Shown here piece after piece: positions 18,164-27,041 of a DNA stretch of 64,000 nt (its first letter is position 1; every line of letters starts with the position of its first letter). The notes under the pieces are model-generated. The model saw only the letters and a program-made list of their open reading frames with translations. It was not told where the DNA came from and ran no database searches. The stretch is taken from the NCBI GenBank assembly GCA_028716975.1, contig JAQUOU010000022.1, forward strand, positions 1 to 64,000, given 5' to 3'. This stretch comes from Methylobacter sp. (GTDB taxonomy: Bacteria > Pseudomonadota > Gammaproteobacteria > Methylococcales > Methylomonadaceae). A program made the translations under genes and the position numbers.

Positions 18164-18412
18164 GGAATCGCTGCACAGTTCTTAGCCGGCTTTCCTTCGA
18201 CAAGCTTCCTTCGACAAGCTTCCTTCGACAAGCTCAGGACGAACAGTAACCCTTCGTCTATGCCAAGGGAGCCTTTTGTTGATTCTGTTCGTGGTGAGCC
18301 CTTCGACGATGCTCAGGAGAGCCCCTTCGATTAGACTCAGGAGAGCCTTGTTGATTCCGTTCGTGGTGAGCTGGTCGAACCATGAGCGGAATCAACTTGT
18401 TCTTAAGATTCC
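18164..18412. repeat. Dispersed REP-like repeat, expanded copy (R4)
   Basis: Begins GGAATCGCTGCACAG and ends TTCTTAAGATTCC, with the CTTCCTTCGACAAG unit repeated three times near 18190-18230 and the TTCGTGGTGAGC unit twice. Lies 20 bp from MITE copy A in the 687-bp gap before pntA. Apart from these two elements, I see no gene in 17921-18607. Confidence 0.8.
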
Positions 18413-18607
18413 TTAAAAGCCGGAAGAAGAATAACTTCAATATTTTAACGTATCCTGATCTTGCCGGCATTGTTAAAACACACTTTAAAATAGGTTCTGC
18501 TTTTTTTATTGAAACTCATGGTCTAATCTTCTATGCTCCACGCTTGGGTTTTGGCTGTAAATCAATGCCTTTGCCTCATCCCTTAAATCACTAACATAGG
18601 AGACCGT

Positions 18608-20173
18608 ATGAAGATTGGCATACCCAAAGAAATTCATGAGGGTGAACAGCGCGTTGCCACGACTCCGGAGGCGGCCGCACAAATAATAAAGATGGGATTT
18701 TCCGTAAGTATCGAAAGCGGCGCCGGGGTTGGCGCCAATATTTCCGATGAAGCCTATAAAGCCGTAGGCGTTGAAGTCGTAGCCGATGCCAAAACGCTTT
18801 GGAAACAAGCGGATATCGTCATGAAAGTGCGAGCGCCAGAACAACACCCGGAACTGGCAATAGACGAAGTTGAAATGCTATCCCAGGGCGGCCGCTTAAT
18901 AAGCTTTATCTGGCCTGCGCAAAATGAAGCATTGATGCAAAAACTTGCCGCTAAACAAGCAACCGTGCTTGCCATGGATAGCGTGCCGCGCATATCCAGA
19001 GCGCAAAAACTGGATGCGCTCAGTTCCATGGCTAATATTGCAGGTTACCGCGCCTTAATTGAAGCAGCCCAGCATTTCGGGCGTTTTTTTACCGGCCAGA
19101 TTACCGCAGCCGGTAAAATTCCACCGGCCAAAGTATTGGTGATCGGCGCAGGCGTAGCCGGGTTAGCGGCTATCGGCACGGCAAAAGGCATGGGCGCTAT
19201 CGTCAGGGCCTTCGATACCCGGCCTGAAGTGAAAGAACAAATTGAAAGTATGGATGCCGAATTTCTGATGCTGGATTTCAAGGAGGAAGGCTCAGGAACC
19301 GGCGGTTATGCCAAAACCATGTCTAAAGAATTCATTGAGGCTGAAATGGCATTGTTTGCCAGACAAGCCATGGACGTGGATATTATCGTGACCACGGCAC
19401 TCATTCCGGGCAAGCCGGCTCCGAAATTAATCACGGAAGGTATGGTTAAATCGATGAAACCGGGCAGCGTGATTGTGGATTTGGCAGCCGAACAAGGCGG
19501 CAATTGCGAATTGACCGAAAAAGACCGGGTTATGGTCAAACATGGCGTCACCATTATAGGCTATACCAATTTACCCAGTCGTCTGGCCAATCAGTCCAGC
19601 CAGCTTTATGCGACCAACCTGCGACATTTATTAACTGAACTGTGTCCGGAAAAAAACGGCGAAATCAATGTCAATATGGACGATGAAGTGATACGCGGCA
19701 CTACCGTCATTAAAGAAGGCAATATCACCTGGCCGCCGCCACCGCCTAAACTCTCGGCAGCCCCGGCTCCGCAAACTGAAGCCCCGGCTTATGCCGCCGT
19801 ACTGGAGCAACAAAAAAAATCAATCATTCCCGCACCGGTTAAGCAATTTTTACCCCTAATTATCGGCGGCGTGGCGTTGTTTGGTATCGGCTTTGTTGCG
19901 CCGGCATCGTTCATGTCACACTTTACCGTGTTTGTCCTGGCATGCTTCATCGGTTATCAGGTGATATGGAACGTATCGCCGTCCTTACATACCCCTTTAA
20001 TGAGCGTCACCAATGCGATTAGCGGCATCATAGTCATTGGCGCTTTGGTTCAGATTTCCGCGCCCGGCGATCTCATCAGAATCCTTGCTGGATTAGCCTT
20101 GCTCATTGCATCAATCAACATTGTCGGCGGCTTTTTAGTCACCCGCCGTATGTTGGAAATGTTCAGAAAATAA
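18608..20173 (+). CDS. pntA: NAD(P) transhydrogenase subunit alpha
   Basis: The alpha subunit of the proton-translocating transhydrogenase, which uses the proton gradient to make NADPH from NADH. 521 aa, full-length fused form. The N-terminus [21 protein letters not shown] is diagnostic. The NAD-binding dI domain contains [28 protein letters not shown] and [17 protein letters not shown] Pro-rich linker ([20 protein letters not shown]) leads to four C-terminal membrane helices (about 400-515). It starts 8 bp after an AGGAG-like site and is 9 bp upstream of pntB. In methylotrophs it balances NADPH for biosynthesis. Confidence 0.97.
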   Translation: MKIGIPKEIHEGEQRVATTPEAAAQIIKMGFSVSIESGAGVGANISDEAYKAVGVEVVADAKTLWKQADIVMKVRAPEQHPELAIDEVEMLSQGGRLISFIWPAQNEALMQKLAAKQATVLAMDSVPRISRAQKLDALSSMANIAGYRALIEAAQHFGRFFTGQITAAGKIPPAKVLVIGAGVAGLAAIGTAKGMGAIVRAFDTRPEVKEQIESMDAEFLMLDFKEEGSGTGGYAKTMSKEFIEAEMALFARQAMDVDIIVTTALIPGKPAPKLITEGMVKSMKPGSVIVDLAAEQGGNCELTEKDRVMVKHGVTIIGYTNLPSRLANQSSQLYATNLRHLLTELCPEKNGEINVNMDDEVIRGTTVIKEGNITWPPPPPKLSAAPAPQTEAPAYAAVLEQQKKSIIPAPVKQFLPLIIGGVALFGIGFVAPASFMSHFTVFVLACFIGYQVIWNVSPSLHTPLMSVTNAISGIIVIGALVQISAPGDLIRILAGLALLIASINIVGGFLVTRRMLEMFRK

Positions 20174-20182
20174 TAGGGGAAA

Positions 20183-21577
20183 ATGATGTCTCAAAGTTTA
20201 GTTACGATGTCTTACATCGTCGCCACCATTCTGTTCATTCTTAGCCTGAGCGGTTTAAGCAATCAGGAAACAGCCCGGCGCGGCAATTATTACGGCATGC
20301 TGGGGATGGCGATTGCCATTATTGCAACGGCTCTAAACGGCTCTTTTAATGCTTACGCCATTTTAATCATCGCCTTGCTGGTTGGCGGCGCTATCGGTAT
20401 GAAAGCCGCTTTCAAAGTTGAAATGACGCAAATGCCGGAACTGGTTGCCATTATGCACAGTCTGGTCGGCATGGCTGCGGTTCTAGTCGGCTATGCCAAT
20501 TTTATGGATCCGACCGCAAGTCTTGCCGGCGTCGAGAAAACTATCCATGAAGTTGAAATTTATGTCGGTATTTTAATCGGGGCCGTCACTTTTTCAGGCT
20601 CTGTGATTGCGTTTGGCAAACTTAGCGAAAGAATCAGCGGTAAACCGCTACTACTGCCGGGCCGTCATTGGTTCAATCTGGGGTTATTGATGGGGGCTAT
20701 TTTCCTGGGTTGGCTGTTTTTACACCAGGCTGAGACAGGTGAAGGCATCGTGCCCTTGTTAATCATGACAGCAATTGCCCTGGTTTTTGGCGTGCATATG
20801 GTCATGGCCATAGGCGGCGCTGATATGCCTGTCGTTATCTCCATGCTCAACAGTTATTCCGGATGGGCTGCCGCGGCGACGGGTTTCATGCTAAGCAACG
20901 ATTTATTGATAGTCACCGGCGCATTGGTGGGCAGCAGCGGGGCGATACTGAGTTATATCATGTGCCGCGCCATGAACCGGAATTTTATCAGCGTTATAGC
21001 CGGGGGGTTTGGCACAGCCTCGGGCGGGGAAGCCGCCGCTATCGAAGGCGAAGTACAGCCTGTCGATGCTGCAGAAACCGCTCAGATACTGCTGGCGGCA
21101 AAAGACATCGTGATTATTCCGGGCTATGGCATGGCGGTTGCGCAGGCTCAGCATACCGTAAATGAAATCACCAAGCTGTTAAAGGAAAAAGGCAAGAAAG
21201 TGCGTTTTGCCATTCATCCGGTTGCCGGGCGCATGCCGGGCCACATGAATGTATTATTGGCGGAAGCCAAAGTGCCTTACGACATCGTTTTTGAGATGGA
21301 TGAAGTCAATGAAGATTTTCCCCATGTTGACGTATCCATAGTCATCGGCGCCAATGATATTGTCAACCCTTCCGCCCTCAACGACCCCAATAGTCCCATT
21401 GCCGGCATGCCGGTGCTGGAATGCTGGAAAGGGGGAACCACCATCGTCCTTAAACGCAGCATGGCATCAGGCTACGCCGGCGTAGGCAACCCCTTATTTG
21501 TCATGGACAACACCCGCATGCTGTTTGGCGACGCCAATGCGACTTTGCAGGAGGTTTTGAAGGCGTTGAAAGGATAA
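20183..21577 (+). CDS. pntB: NAD(P) transhydrogenase subunit beta
   Basis: The membrane and NADP-binding subunit partnered with PntA. 464 aa. The N-terminal half has about eight or nine hydrophobic helices ([20 protein letters not shown], then the [16 protein letters not shown] and [21 protein letters not shown] segments). The soluble dIII domain holds the NADP-binding [20 protein letters not shown] and [14 protein letters not shown], with [12 protein letters not shown] near the end. Two ATG codons are adjacent (20183 and 20186); either could start. An inverted-repeat terminator follows directly. Confidence 0.97.
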   Translation: MMSQSLVTMSYIVATILFILSLSGLSNQETARRGNYYGMLGMAIAIIATALNGSFNAYAILIIALLVGGAIGMKAAFKVEMTQMPELVAIMHSLVGMAAVLVGYANFMDPTASLAGVEKTIHEVEIYVGILIGAVTFSGSVIAFGKLSERISGKPLLLPGRHWFNLGLLMGAIFLGWLFLHQAETGEGIVPLLIMTAIALVFGVHMVMAIGGADMPVVISMLNSYSGWAAAATGFMLSNDLLIVTGALVGSSGAILSYIMCRAMNRNFISVIAGGFGTASGGEAAAIEGEVQPVDAAETAQILLAAKDIVIIPGYGMAVAQAQHTVNEITKLLKEKGKKVRFAIHPVAGRMPGHMNVLLAEAKVPYDIVFEMDEVNEDFPHVDVSIVIGANDIVNPSALNDPNSPIAGMPVLECWKGGTTIVLKRSMASGYAGVGNPLFVMDNTRMLFGDANATLQEVLKALKG

Positions 21578-21580
21578 GTC

Positions 21581-21648
21581 GTAGGGTGGGCAGGCTTTTC
21601 TGCCCACCTTTTATCTAATCCGGTGGGCAAAAAACCTGCCCACCCTAC
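21581..21648 (+). terminator. Terminator / inverted-repeat element after pntB
   Basis: GGTGGGCAG (21585-21593), loop GCTTTT, CTGCCCACC (21600-21608), then TTTT: a strong intrinsic terminator 7 bp after pntB. A larger inverted repeat, GTAGGGTGGGCAGG (21581-21594) with CCTGCCCACCCTAC (21635-21648), encloses it and makes the unit look like a small dispersed palindromic element. Confidence 0.85.
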
Positions 21649-21666
21649 TTGGCTGATTAAGCACGA

Positions 21667-21828
21667 TTATTTATCAGGCGCATCAACGATCGGTTTATCG
21701 CTGGGTTCTTTGTCCGGCGCAGTATCGGGTGGATCGATCGGTACCGTATCGGGCACCTTTTCCGGTGCTTCGGGCGGTAAGTCGGGGGCAGGTTTTTCAT
21801 CGGTATTTTTTGAAGGATGCGTGTTCAT
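21667..21828 (-). CDS. Small Pro/Asp-rich hypothetical protein
   Basis: A 53-aa ORF, starting MNTHPSKNTDEKPAPDLPPE and ending with a DKPIVDAPDK tail. GGGAGA lies four bases before the ATG. About half the residues are Pro, Asp, Glu or Lys, with repeated PD/PP pairs, so it is probably disordered and acidic. No signal peptide. It is well separated from neighbours and ends close to the pntB terminator. A plus-strand frame of 78 codons over the same bases is Gly/Ser-rich and lacks a good start, so I prefer the minus strand. The function is unknown. Confidence 0.55.
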   Translation of the reverse strand: MNTHPSKNTDEKPAPDLPPEAPEKVPDTVPIDPPDTAPDKEPSDKPIVDAPDK

Positions 21829-22005
21829 TATGTCTCCCGGTAATTTTTGTGTGGGATAAAAGAAGAAGTTTATAAGTTCCCGGATGAATTCAGGATAATG
21901 TCGATAGCTTCATTAAAAAAATTCCATAGCCGATTGGGTTTTCATTGCTCCTATATTCAGCGTAATCCTGTCTGAAAGCATCCATTTCCCCGGTTTGGTA
22001 GTCAA

Positions 22006-23331
22006 TTATTCTTCTGCAGCCGCTGCAGCAGTCACTCGCCAAACCGTGTTTCCTACATCATCGGCTACAAGCAGCGCGCCTTGTTTGTCGATGGCTAGGC
22101 CTACTGGCCTGCCAAACGCTTCGCCTTTATCGCTTAGGAAACCGGTCAATACATCTACGGGTATTCCGGCAGGCTTATTGTCTTTGAAAGGCACAAAAAT
22201 CACCTTGTAGCCACTGTGCGGTTTGCGGTTCCAGGAGCCGTGCTGACCTACGAAAACGCCGCTGTGGAACTGCGTCGGCAATGACGTATTTTCAGAAAAA
22301 GTCATGCCCAGTGAAGCAGTATGCGGGCCCAACGCATAATCCGGCACAATGGCTTTGGCGACCAAATCAGGCTGTTGAGGCTGCACTCGCTCATCCATAT
22401 ACTGCCCATAATAACTGTAAGGCCAGCCGTAAAAGCCGCCATCTTTCACCGAAGTGAGGTAGTCAGGAACAAGGTCGCTGCCGATTTCATCGCGTTCATT
22501 AACTACTGTCCATAAGACACCGCTATGAGGCTCCCCGCCCAAGCCATTGGGATTGCGCAGGCCGGACGCAAAAATGCGGGAAGTGCCGTGTTTCGGGTCT
22601 ACCTCCCAAATAGCGGCGCGGCCAATTTCTTTATCGATGCCATTTTCCGCCACGTTGCTGTTCGAGCCTACGGTCACATAGAGCCGTTTACCGTCCCGGC
22701 CGGCAATAAGATTTTTAGTCCAATGATGATTGATGGGGCCGCCCGGCAGGTTTATTATTTTTTTCCCCGGTTTGGAAATCCGGGTTTCGCCTTCGGCATA
22801 GGGAAAACGCATCACTGCATCGGTATTGGCCACATAGAAGTCATTACCTACTAATGCCATGCCGAAGGGTGAATTGAGTTTTTCCAGAAAAACAGACCGG
22901 GTTTCGGCAATCCCGTCTCTATCGGTATCGCGTAACAGCGTTATGCGATTAGCGCTGGGTTTAGCTGAGCCGGCATTCTTCATAAACAGTTCCATTATCC
23001 AGCCTTTAACGCCTTTTGTATCTTCAGGTTTGGGCGGGGCGTTAGTTTCAGCAACCAGTACGTCGCCGTTCGGCAGCACATAAAGCCAGCGGGGATGGTC
23101 CAGGCGCTCAGCAAAGGCGGCCACTTTAGTCCCTTGTGTCGCTACGGGTGTTTTATTTGCAGGCCAACCTTTAGCGGGGGCAATATTTATCGTGGGAATC
23201 AAGCTCGGGTTGGGCGGTGGTAATTTTGGATTAGGCCCCGTGCCTGCTTCGACCGGCAACTGTGCTTCGTCGCCGCAGGCGGTCAAGCTTGGGGTTATTA
23301 ACGCAATCAGTATCAAGTATTTTATTTGCAC
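22006..23331 (-). CDS. PQQ-dependent sugar dehydrogenase-like (sorbosone dehydrogenase family) lipoprotein
   Basis: A secreted beta-propeller protein of 441 aa. The start is a GTG at 23331 with AGGAG upstream. The N-terminus [19 protein letters not shown] is a lipoprotein signal with C19 as the lipidated residue. It is followed by a Pro-rich spacer. The propeller shows [95 protein letters not shown] and [16 protein letters not shown], all typical of soluble aldose/sorbosone dehydrogenase-like proteins. The substrate is not predictable. The 43-bp gap after the NUDIX gene suggests cotranscription. Confidence 0.85.
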   Translation of the reverse strand: MQIKYLILIALITPSLTACGDEAQLPVEAGTGPNPKLPPPNPSLIPTINIAPAKGWPANKTPVATQGTKVAAFAERLDHPRWLYVLPNGDVLVAETNAPPKPEDTKGVKGWIMELFMKNAGSAKPSANRITLLRDTDRDGIAETRSVFLEKLNSPFGMALVGNDFYVANTDAVMRFPYAEGETRISKPGKKIINLPGGPINHHWTKNLIAGRDGKRLYVTVGSNSNVAENGIDKEIGRAAIWEVDPKHGTSRIFASGLRNPNGLGGEPHSGVLWTVVNERDEIGSDLVPDYLTSVKDGGFYGWPYSYYGQYMDERVQPQQPDLVAKAIVPDYALGPHTASLGMTFSENTSLPTQFHSGVFVGQHGSWNRKPHSGYKVIFVPFKDNKPAGIPVDVLTGFLSDKGEAFGRPVGLAIDKQGALLVADDVGNTVWRVTAAAAAEE

Positions 23332-23374
23332 AACACTTTTCTCCTGAGTTAGGCCGGGAAGAAAGCCTTATCGA

Positions 23375-23878
23375 TTATGTTGTTAATGCTGCAAATTGTC
23401 TCCAGATAGTTTTAAAGGTTACGGTAAGCCGTGGCTCGTCAACTGCTGTAAAGGCAGCTATTTCGGTTATGGAAAACCAGTTGCCCTCATCGATTTCATC
23501 AGCCGCCAGGGTAAAAGGCCCGTTATGAAGACAACGATAAACTTGAATAAATTCCATGCCGATTGCACGAGTGGCCGGTAATTTAAACAGCGGTTCGATG
23601 TTGGCTACATCAATACCCAATTCTTCTTTGGCCTCCCTGATGGCGCAGCTTTCATAATTTTCACCGGCATCAACATGACCTGCGGCAGAGGTATCCCAAA
23701 GTCCGCCATGCAGGTCTTTCTTCATAGACCGTTTTTGCAGGAATAATTGACCGAGATCATTGAAAACCAAGATGTGAACGGCCCGATGTCTCAGACCTGA
23801 TGCATGAATGACATGCCGGGGGCGAATATCTATAACGCGGTCATACTCATCAACAACATTAAGAAGTTCATTATGCAT
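23375..23878 (-). CDS. NUDIX hydrolase
   Basis: A 167-aa protein with a complete Nudix box, GHVDAGENYESCAIREAKEELGI (G67, E73, R81, E82, E85, E86, G88), binding the metal. The N-terminal VVDEYDRVIDIRPRHVIHASGLRHRAVHILVFND resembles the YfcD/Idi-like subgroup that includes isopentenyl-diphosphate isomerase relatives. The length suits a small pyrophosphohydrolase of the YfcD type rather than a true isomerase, but this is not certain. Its upstream region contains an unusual terminator-like hairpin at 23971-24016. Confidence 0.88.
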   Translation of the reverse strand: MHNELLNVVDEYDRVIDIRPRHVIHASGLRHRAVHILVFNDLGQLFLQKRSMKKDLHGGLWDTSAAGHVDAGENYESCAIREAKEELGIDVANIEPLFKLPATRAIGMEFIQVYRCLHNGPFTLAADEIDEGNWFSITEIAAFTAVDEPRLTVTFKTIWRQFAALTT

Positions 23879-23970
23879 GGGCAGGATTTAAGATTAAGCT
23901 GATGAGCATTTCTGATAATATCAGATAGGCGCAGTATGATAAATAATTAAGCAGGCCGGGTGATTAGGCA

Positions 23971-24016
23971 TTAAAAAAACCGCTTGGCATTATCTAATGG
24001 CTAAAACCAAGCGGTT
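23971..24016 (-). terminator. Terminator-like hairpin upstream of the NUDIX gene
   Basis: On the minus strand: AACCGCTTGG (24016-24007), a 19-nt loop, CCAAGCGGTT (23987-23978), followed by a run of T. It lies about 95 bp before the NUDIX start and between divergent genes, where no gene is expected to end. It could be a leader attenuator or the end of a small RNA. Confidence 0.55.
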
Positions 24017-24167
24017 CTAAATGTTGTTGTAACGAAACATAATATTAGTATGTTTAATCTATGCTTCGTTTAACTATCTCCTGATAATAGTGTATCGAAT
24101 CCGTGCAAATTTTAAATATATAAAACCATTTATAGAATATAAATTCCAGGTTTATAAAGTAACTGCA

Positions 24168-25076
24168 ATGGATAAATTGAATAATATGCAGGTATTTTGC
24201 CGTATTGTTGAATTGGGCTCTTTTGCGGCTGTGGCCCGCGAAATGAATCTTTCGGCAATGATGATAAGTAAATATATGGCTCAGTTGGAAGAATCTCTGG
24301 GTGTTGCCTTATTGAACAGAACAACGCGTCAAATCAGCCTTACCGAAGCGGGAGAAATTTATTATTATCGCAGCAAACAGCTTTTGGATGATTTCTCGGA
24401 ACTTGATGAATATACCTCGCAGTTGGGCCGGCATGTAAAAGGGACATTAAAAATCAATGCGCCCATTGATTTTGGCGGTATCTACATGGTGCCTGCTATC
24501 GATGCATATCAGCGCGAATATCCGGAAGTTAAAATTCTGATGACGCTGCTAAATAGTCACGTTAATTTAAATGAAGGCAGTTTTGATTTATCAATTCTAG
24601 TAACGGATACCCTTGAGTTAGGGGTGGTTGCCAGAAAAATTGCCGAAACCCTATTGGGTACCTATGCTTCGCCTGACTATATAGCCGAATACGGTAAACC
24701 CGAACATATTGATCAATTAAAATTTCATCACTGTCTGCATTATATTGATACGCCGCATAAAGATTACTGGATATTCAAGGTGGATGGGAAAGAGGCTAAA
24801 ATCAAAGCTAACTGGCATTTCGCCTCAAACAATGGCAGGGCATTATGCCAGGCCGCCGCTTTGGGAATGGGTATAACGCAGGCGCCTGAAATATCGGTTG
24901 CAAATTATTTGGCGCAGGGAAAGTTAATAGAAATATTGCAGGAATATCGCATCCCATCACTGGCTATTTATGCCACCTATCTGCAAAGGCGCTTTTTACC
25001 GGCCAAGCTGACCACATTCGTTAATTTTTTAATTAAATACTTTGCAGAAAAAAACATGGATGAAGTAAGTGCTTAA
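24168..25076 (+). CDS. LysR family transcriptional regulator
   Basis: A 302-aa protein from the ATG beginning MDKLNNMQVFCRIVELGSFAAVAREMNLS, the normal LysR N-terminus. A GTG-initiated extension of 26 residues (24090) is not conserved-looking. The helix-turn-helix is at about residues 17-40 (SFAAVAREMNLSAMMISKYMAQLEESLG). The effector domain starts near 90 (GTLKINAPIDFGGIYMVPAI). It belongs to the large group close to DhaK/PecT-like regulators with FASNNGRALCQAAALGMGI. The TetR gene follows after 51 bp in the same direction. The target is unknown; LysR proteins often control divergent genes, here the NUDIX unit. Confidence 0.9.
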   Translation: MDKLNNMQVFCRIVELGSFAAVAREMNLSAMMISKYMAQLEESLGVALLNRTTRQISLTEAGEIYYYRSKQLLDDFSELDEYTSQLGRHVKGTLKINAPIDFGGIYMVPAIDAYQREYPEVKILMTLLNSHVNLNEGSFDLSILVTDTLELGVVARKIAETLLGTYASPDYIAEYGKPEHIDQLKFHHCLHYIDTPHKDYWIFKVDGKEAKIKANWHFASNNGRALCQAAALGMGITQAPEISVANYLAQGKLIEILQEYRIPSLAIYATYLQRRFLPAKLTTFVNFLIKYFAEKNMDEVSA

Positions 25077-25127
25077 TAGTGAAACATAATTAACATGAGA
25101 TAGTTAACCTACGGGGCACAATAGACC

Positions 25128-25733
25128 ATGGCAAGACGCAGCGAGCACAGTCTGGAAGAAATTCGGGAAATGGTACTGGGCGCCGCCGAAACCATTGTCA
25201 TAGAGAAAGGCTTTTCGGCCCTGACAATGCGTAAAATAGCTTTAGAGATTGGTTATACCGTAGGCAGTATTTATATGGTGTTCGCCAATATGGCCGAGTT
25301 GATCCTGCACCTTAAAGCGAAAACCCTGGATGAAATTGCGGAGCAGTTGGAACAAGTGCAGGACTGCGTGCCGGAACACTGCATAGAAGAATTGGCCAAA
25401 AGTTATTTATCGTACGCCAATCAGAACTATAACAGCTGGAGTTTGATTTTTGAGCACCGGTTACCCGAAGATATGGAAGTTCCCGGCTGGTATCAGGAGA
25501 AAATCAACCATGTATTTGGCAGGTTTGAAATGCAGTTCGCACGACTTGCTCCGGGATATTCCGAGGCCCAAAATAAACAGGCGGCGCGTGCCTTATGGGG
25601 AGGAATTCATGGAATTTGTGTGCTGTCGTTGACCGGTAAACTGGATATTGTAGGGGTTAATGATGTGGAAGGCAGTGTAGTTTTATTGGTCAGGAACTTT
25701 ATTCGCGGTTGGGTTGAGCCGGCTGATAATTAA
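25128..25733 (+). CDS. TetR/AcrR family transcriptional regulator
   Basis: A 201-aa repressor. The N-terminal helix-turn-helix is clear: MVLGAAETIVIEKGFSALTMRKIALEIGYTVGSIYMVFANMAELI (about residues 15-60). The C-terminal domain includes ALWGGIHGICVLSLTGKL, a WHG-type motif found in a TetR ligand-binding subfamily. It converges with lplT (65 bp between ends). Because the neighbours remodel phospholipids, a role in sensing acyl compounds is possible, but this is only context. Confidence 0.9.
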   Translation: MARRSEHSLEEIREMVLGAAETIVIEKGFSALTMRKIALEIGYTVGSIYMVFANMAELILHLKAKTLDEIAEQLEQVQDCVPEHCIEELAKSYLSYANQNYNSWSLIFEHRLPEDMEVPGWYQEKINHVFGRFEMQFARLAPGYSEAQNKQAARALWGGIHGICVLSLTGKLDIVGVNDVEGSVVLLVRNFIRGWVEPADN

Positions 25734-25797
25734 ATTACAGAGATCGGCTTTACTGGCGATTGGGCCCACTAAAGCCGATTCTGAGATAATATAAATG

Positions 25798-26964
25798 TCA
25801 TGCCTGCTTCTGCTGATTTCCGGACAAGCTCAGCGAAACCATAAAAGTGGCGATAAAAACCAGCGCACCCAGAGCCAGCATAGCCATCACCGGGCCTATA
25901 TTGTGGGCGGCGGCATAGGTATAGCTGCCCACCGCAGCCAGCATGGCAAGATTTTGAAAAAAGTTCTGCATGGCTACGGCGCTGCCGCTCCCAATACTCT
26001 GGTGTCCCAGTTCCTGTAATACAGCATTAATAGGGACGATGAATATACCGCCTGTCATACCAATAAAAAATAAGGTAAAACGGGCCGGCCAGAGGCTGTC
26101 CGTAAAGCTCAGCCCGCAAATAAATAAAGCCATTAAATAAGCCGGGATTCTGGTGCGGCTTAAATGCTCCAATGGAATCAATCGCGGTACAATTGCTGAT
26201 CCGGCTATGATCCCGATAGCCAGGAATAAGGTCAGTTCCGCAATTTCGCTAGCATTTTTGGACAACAGAACCAGCGGAGCCCAGGCTACAATAATTACTC
26301 TTAAGGTAGCCGCGGATGCCCAGAATAAAGCCGCGCCAATAATAGCGAACCGTGAACGCGGGGTAATAAGAAACCGGCCTGTTTGCCGCCAGAACTCAAT
26401 GATTTTTGAGCCGGAAGCAGTAGTTTTGGTGATTCTGACCGGTAAAAATAAAGTGACCAATGCTGAAATCAGGAAAAGGATAATAGTCCCTGTCAACGCC
26501 CATTGCAGGGAATAATCCGCCACCTTGGCGCCAATAACCATACCGAGTAAGATGGCGAGTATGGTGGAGCCTTCAATCCAGCTGTTCGCTTTAACCAGAA
26601 ACTTATGGCCTGCCAGTTCAGGTAAAATGCCGTATTTTGCCGGACTATAAATCGTAGCCCCCACTCCCACTACGCAATAAGCGATTAAAGGTTCCACATT
26701 TAGCAGCAATAGCCCGGCGCCTGCTGCTTTTATCAGATTGGCAATAATCAATACTCGTGATTTGGCATGATTATCGGCAAAACCGCCCACCCACGGGGCC
26801 AATACCACGAATGCAACCAGAAACACGCTTTGCAAGGCAGGCACATACCAGCTCGGTAACTGTGTGGAATGCATTACCATTGCAATGACCGTAAACAAGA
26901 TAGCATTATCGGCAAATGCGGATAGGAACTGTGCGATCAGCAAGGGGTATATTTGCTTGTGCAT
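25798..26964 (-). CDS. lplT: Lysophospholipid transporter LplT
   Basis: A major facilitator superfamily inner-membrane protein that flips lysophospholipids (2-acyl-GPE) into the cytoplasm for re-acylation. 388 aa with about 12 hydrophobic segments. Characteristic stretches: FLSAFADNAILFTVIAMVMH, APWVGGFADNHAKSRVLI, AKYGILPELAGHKFLVKANSWIEGSTILAILLGMVIGA, and MTGGIFIVPINAVLQELGHQSIGSGSAVAMQNFFQNLAML. It lies 77 bp downstream of aas on the same strand, the usual pairing although in E. coli the order is lplT then aas. Confidence 0.95.
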   Translation of the reverse strand: MHKQIYPLLIAQFLSAFADNAILFTVIAMVMHSTQLPSWYVPALQSVFLVAFVVLAPWVGGFADNHAKSRVLIIANLIKAAGAGLLLLNVEPLIAYCVVGVGATIYSPAKYGILPELAGHKFLVKANSWIEGSTILAILLGMVIGAKVADYSLQWALTGTIILFLISALVTLFLPVRITKTTASGSKIIEFWRQTGRFLITPRSRFAIIGAALFWASAATLRVIIVAWAPLVLLSKNASEIAELTLFLAIGIIAGSAIVPRLIPLEHLSRTRIPAYLMALFICGLSFTDSLWPARFTLFFIGMTGGIFIVPINAVLQELGHQSIGSGSAVAMQNFFQNLAMLAAVGSYTYAAAHNIGPVMAMLALGALVFIATFMVSLSLSGNQQKQA

Positions 26965-27041
26965 GAAGTTGGCTTACAAATTGTTTTTGGAATATTGCAT
27001 TGTTTTTAAATAAGTGGGTGAACTCCGCTGTATATATTACT

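Noticed and set aside
17980-18412. CRISPR array
   Set aside because: The repeated units are palindromic MITE/REP modules without regular spacing or unique spacers, and no cas gene is near.
18258-18470. Minus-strand open frame of 70 codons
   Set aside because: Also a translation of the repeat at 18164-18412.
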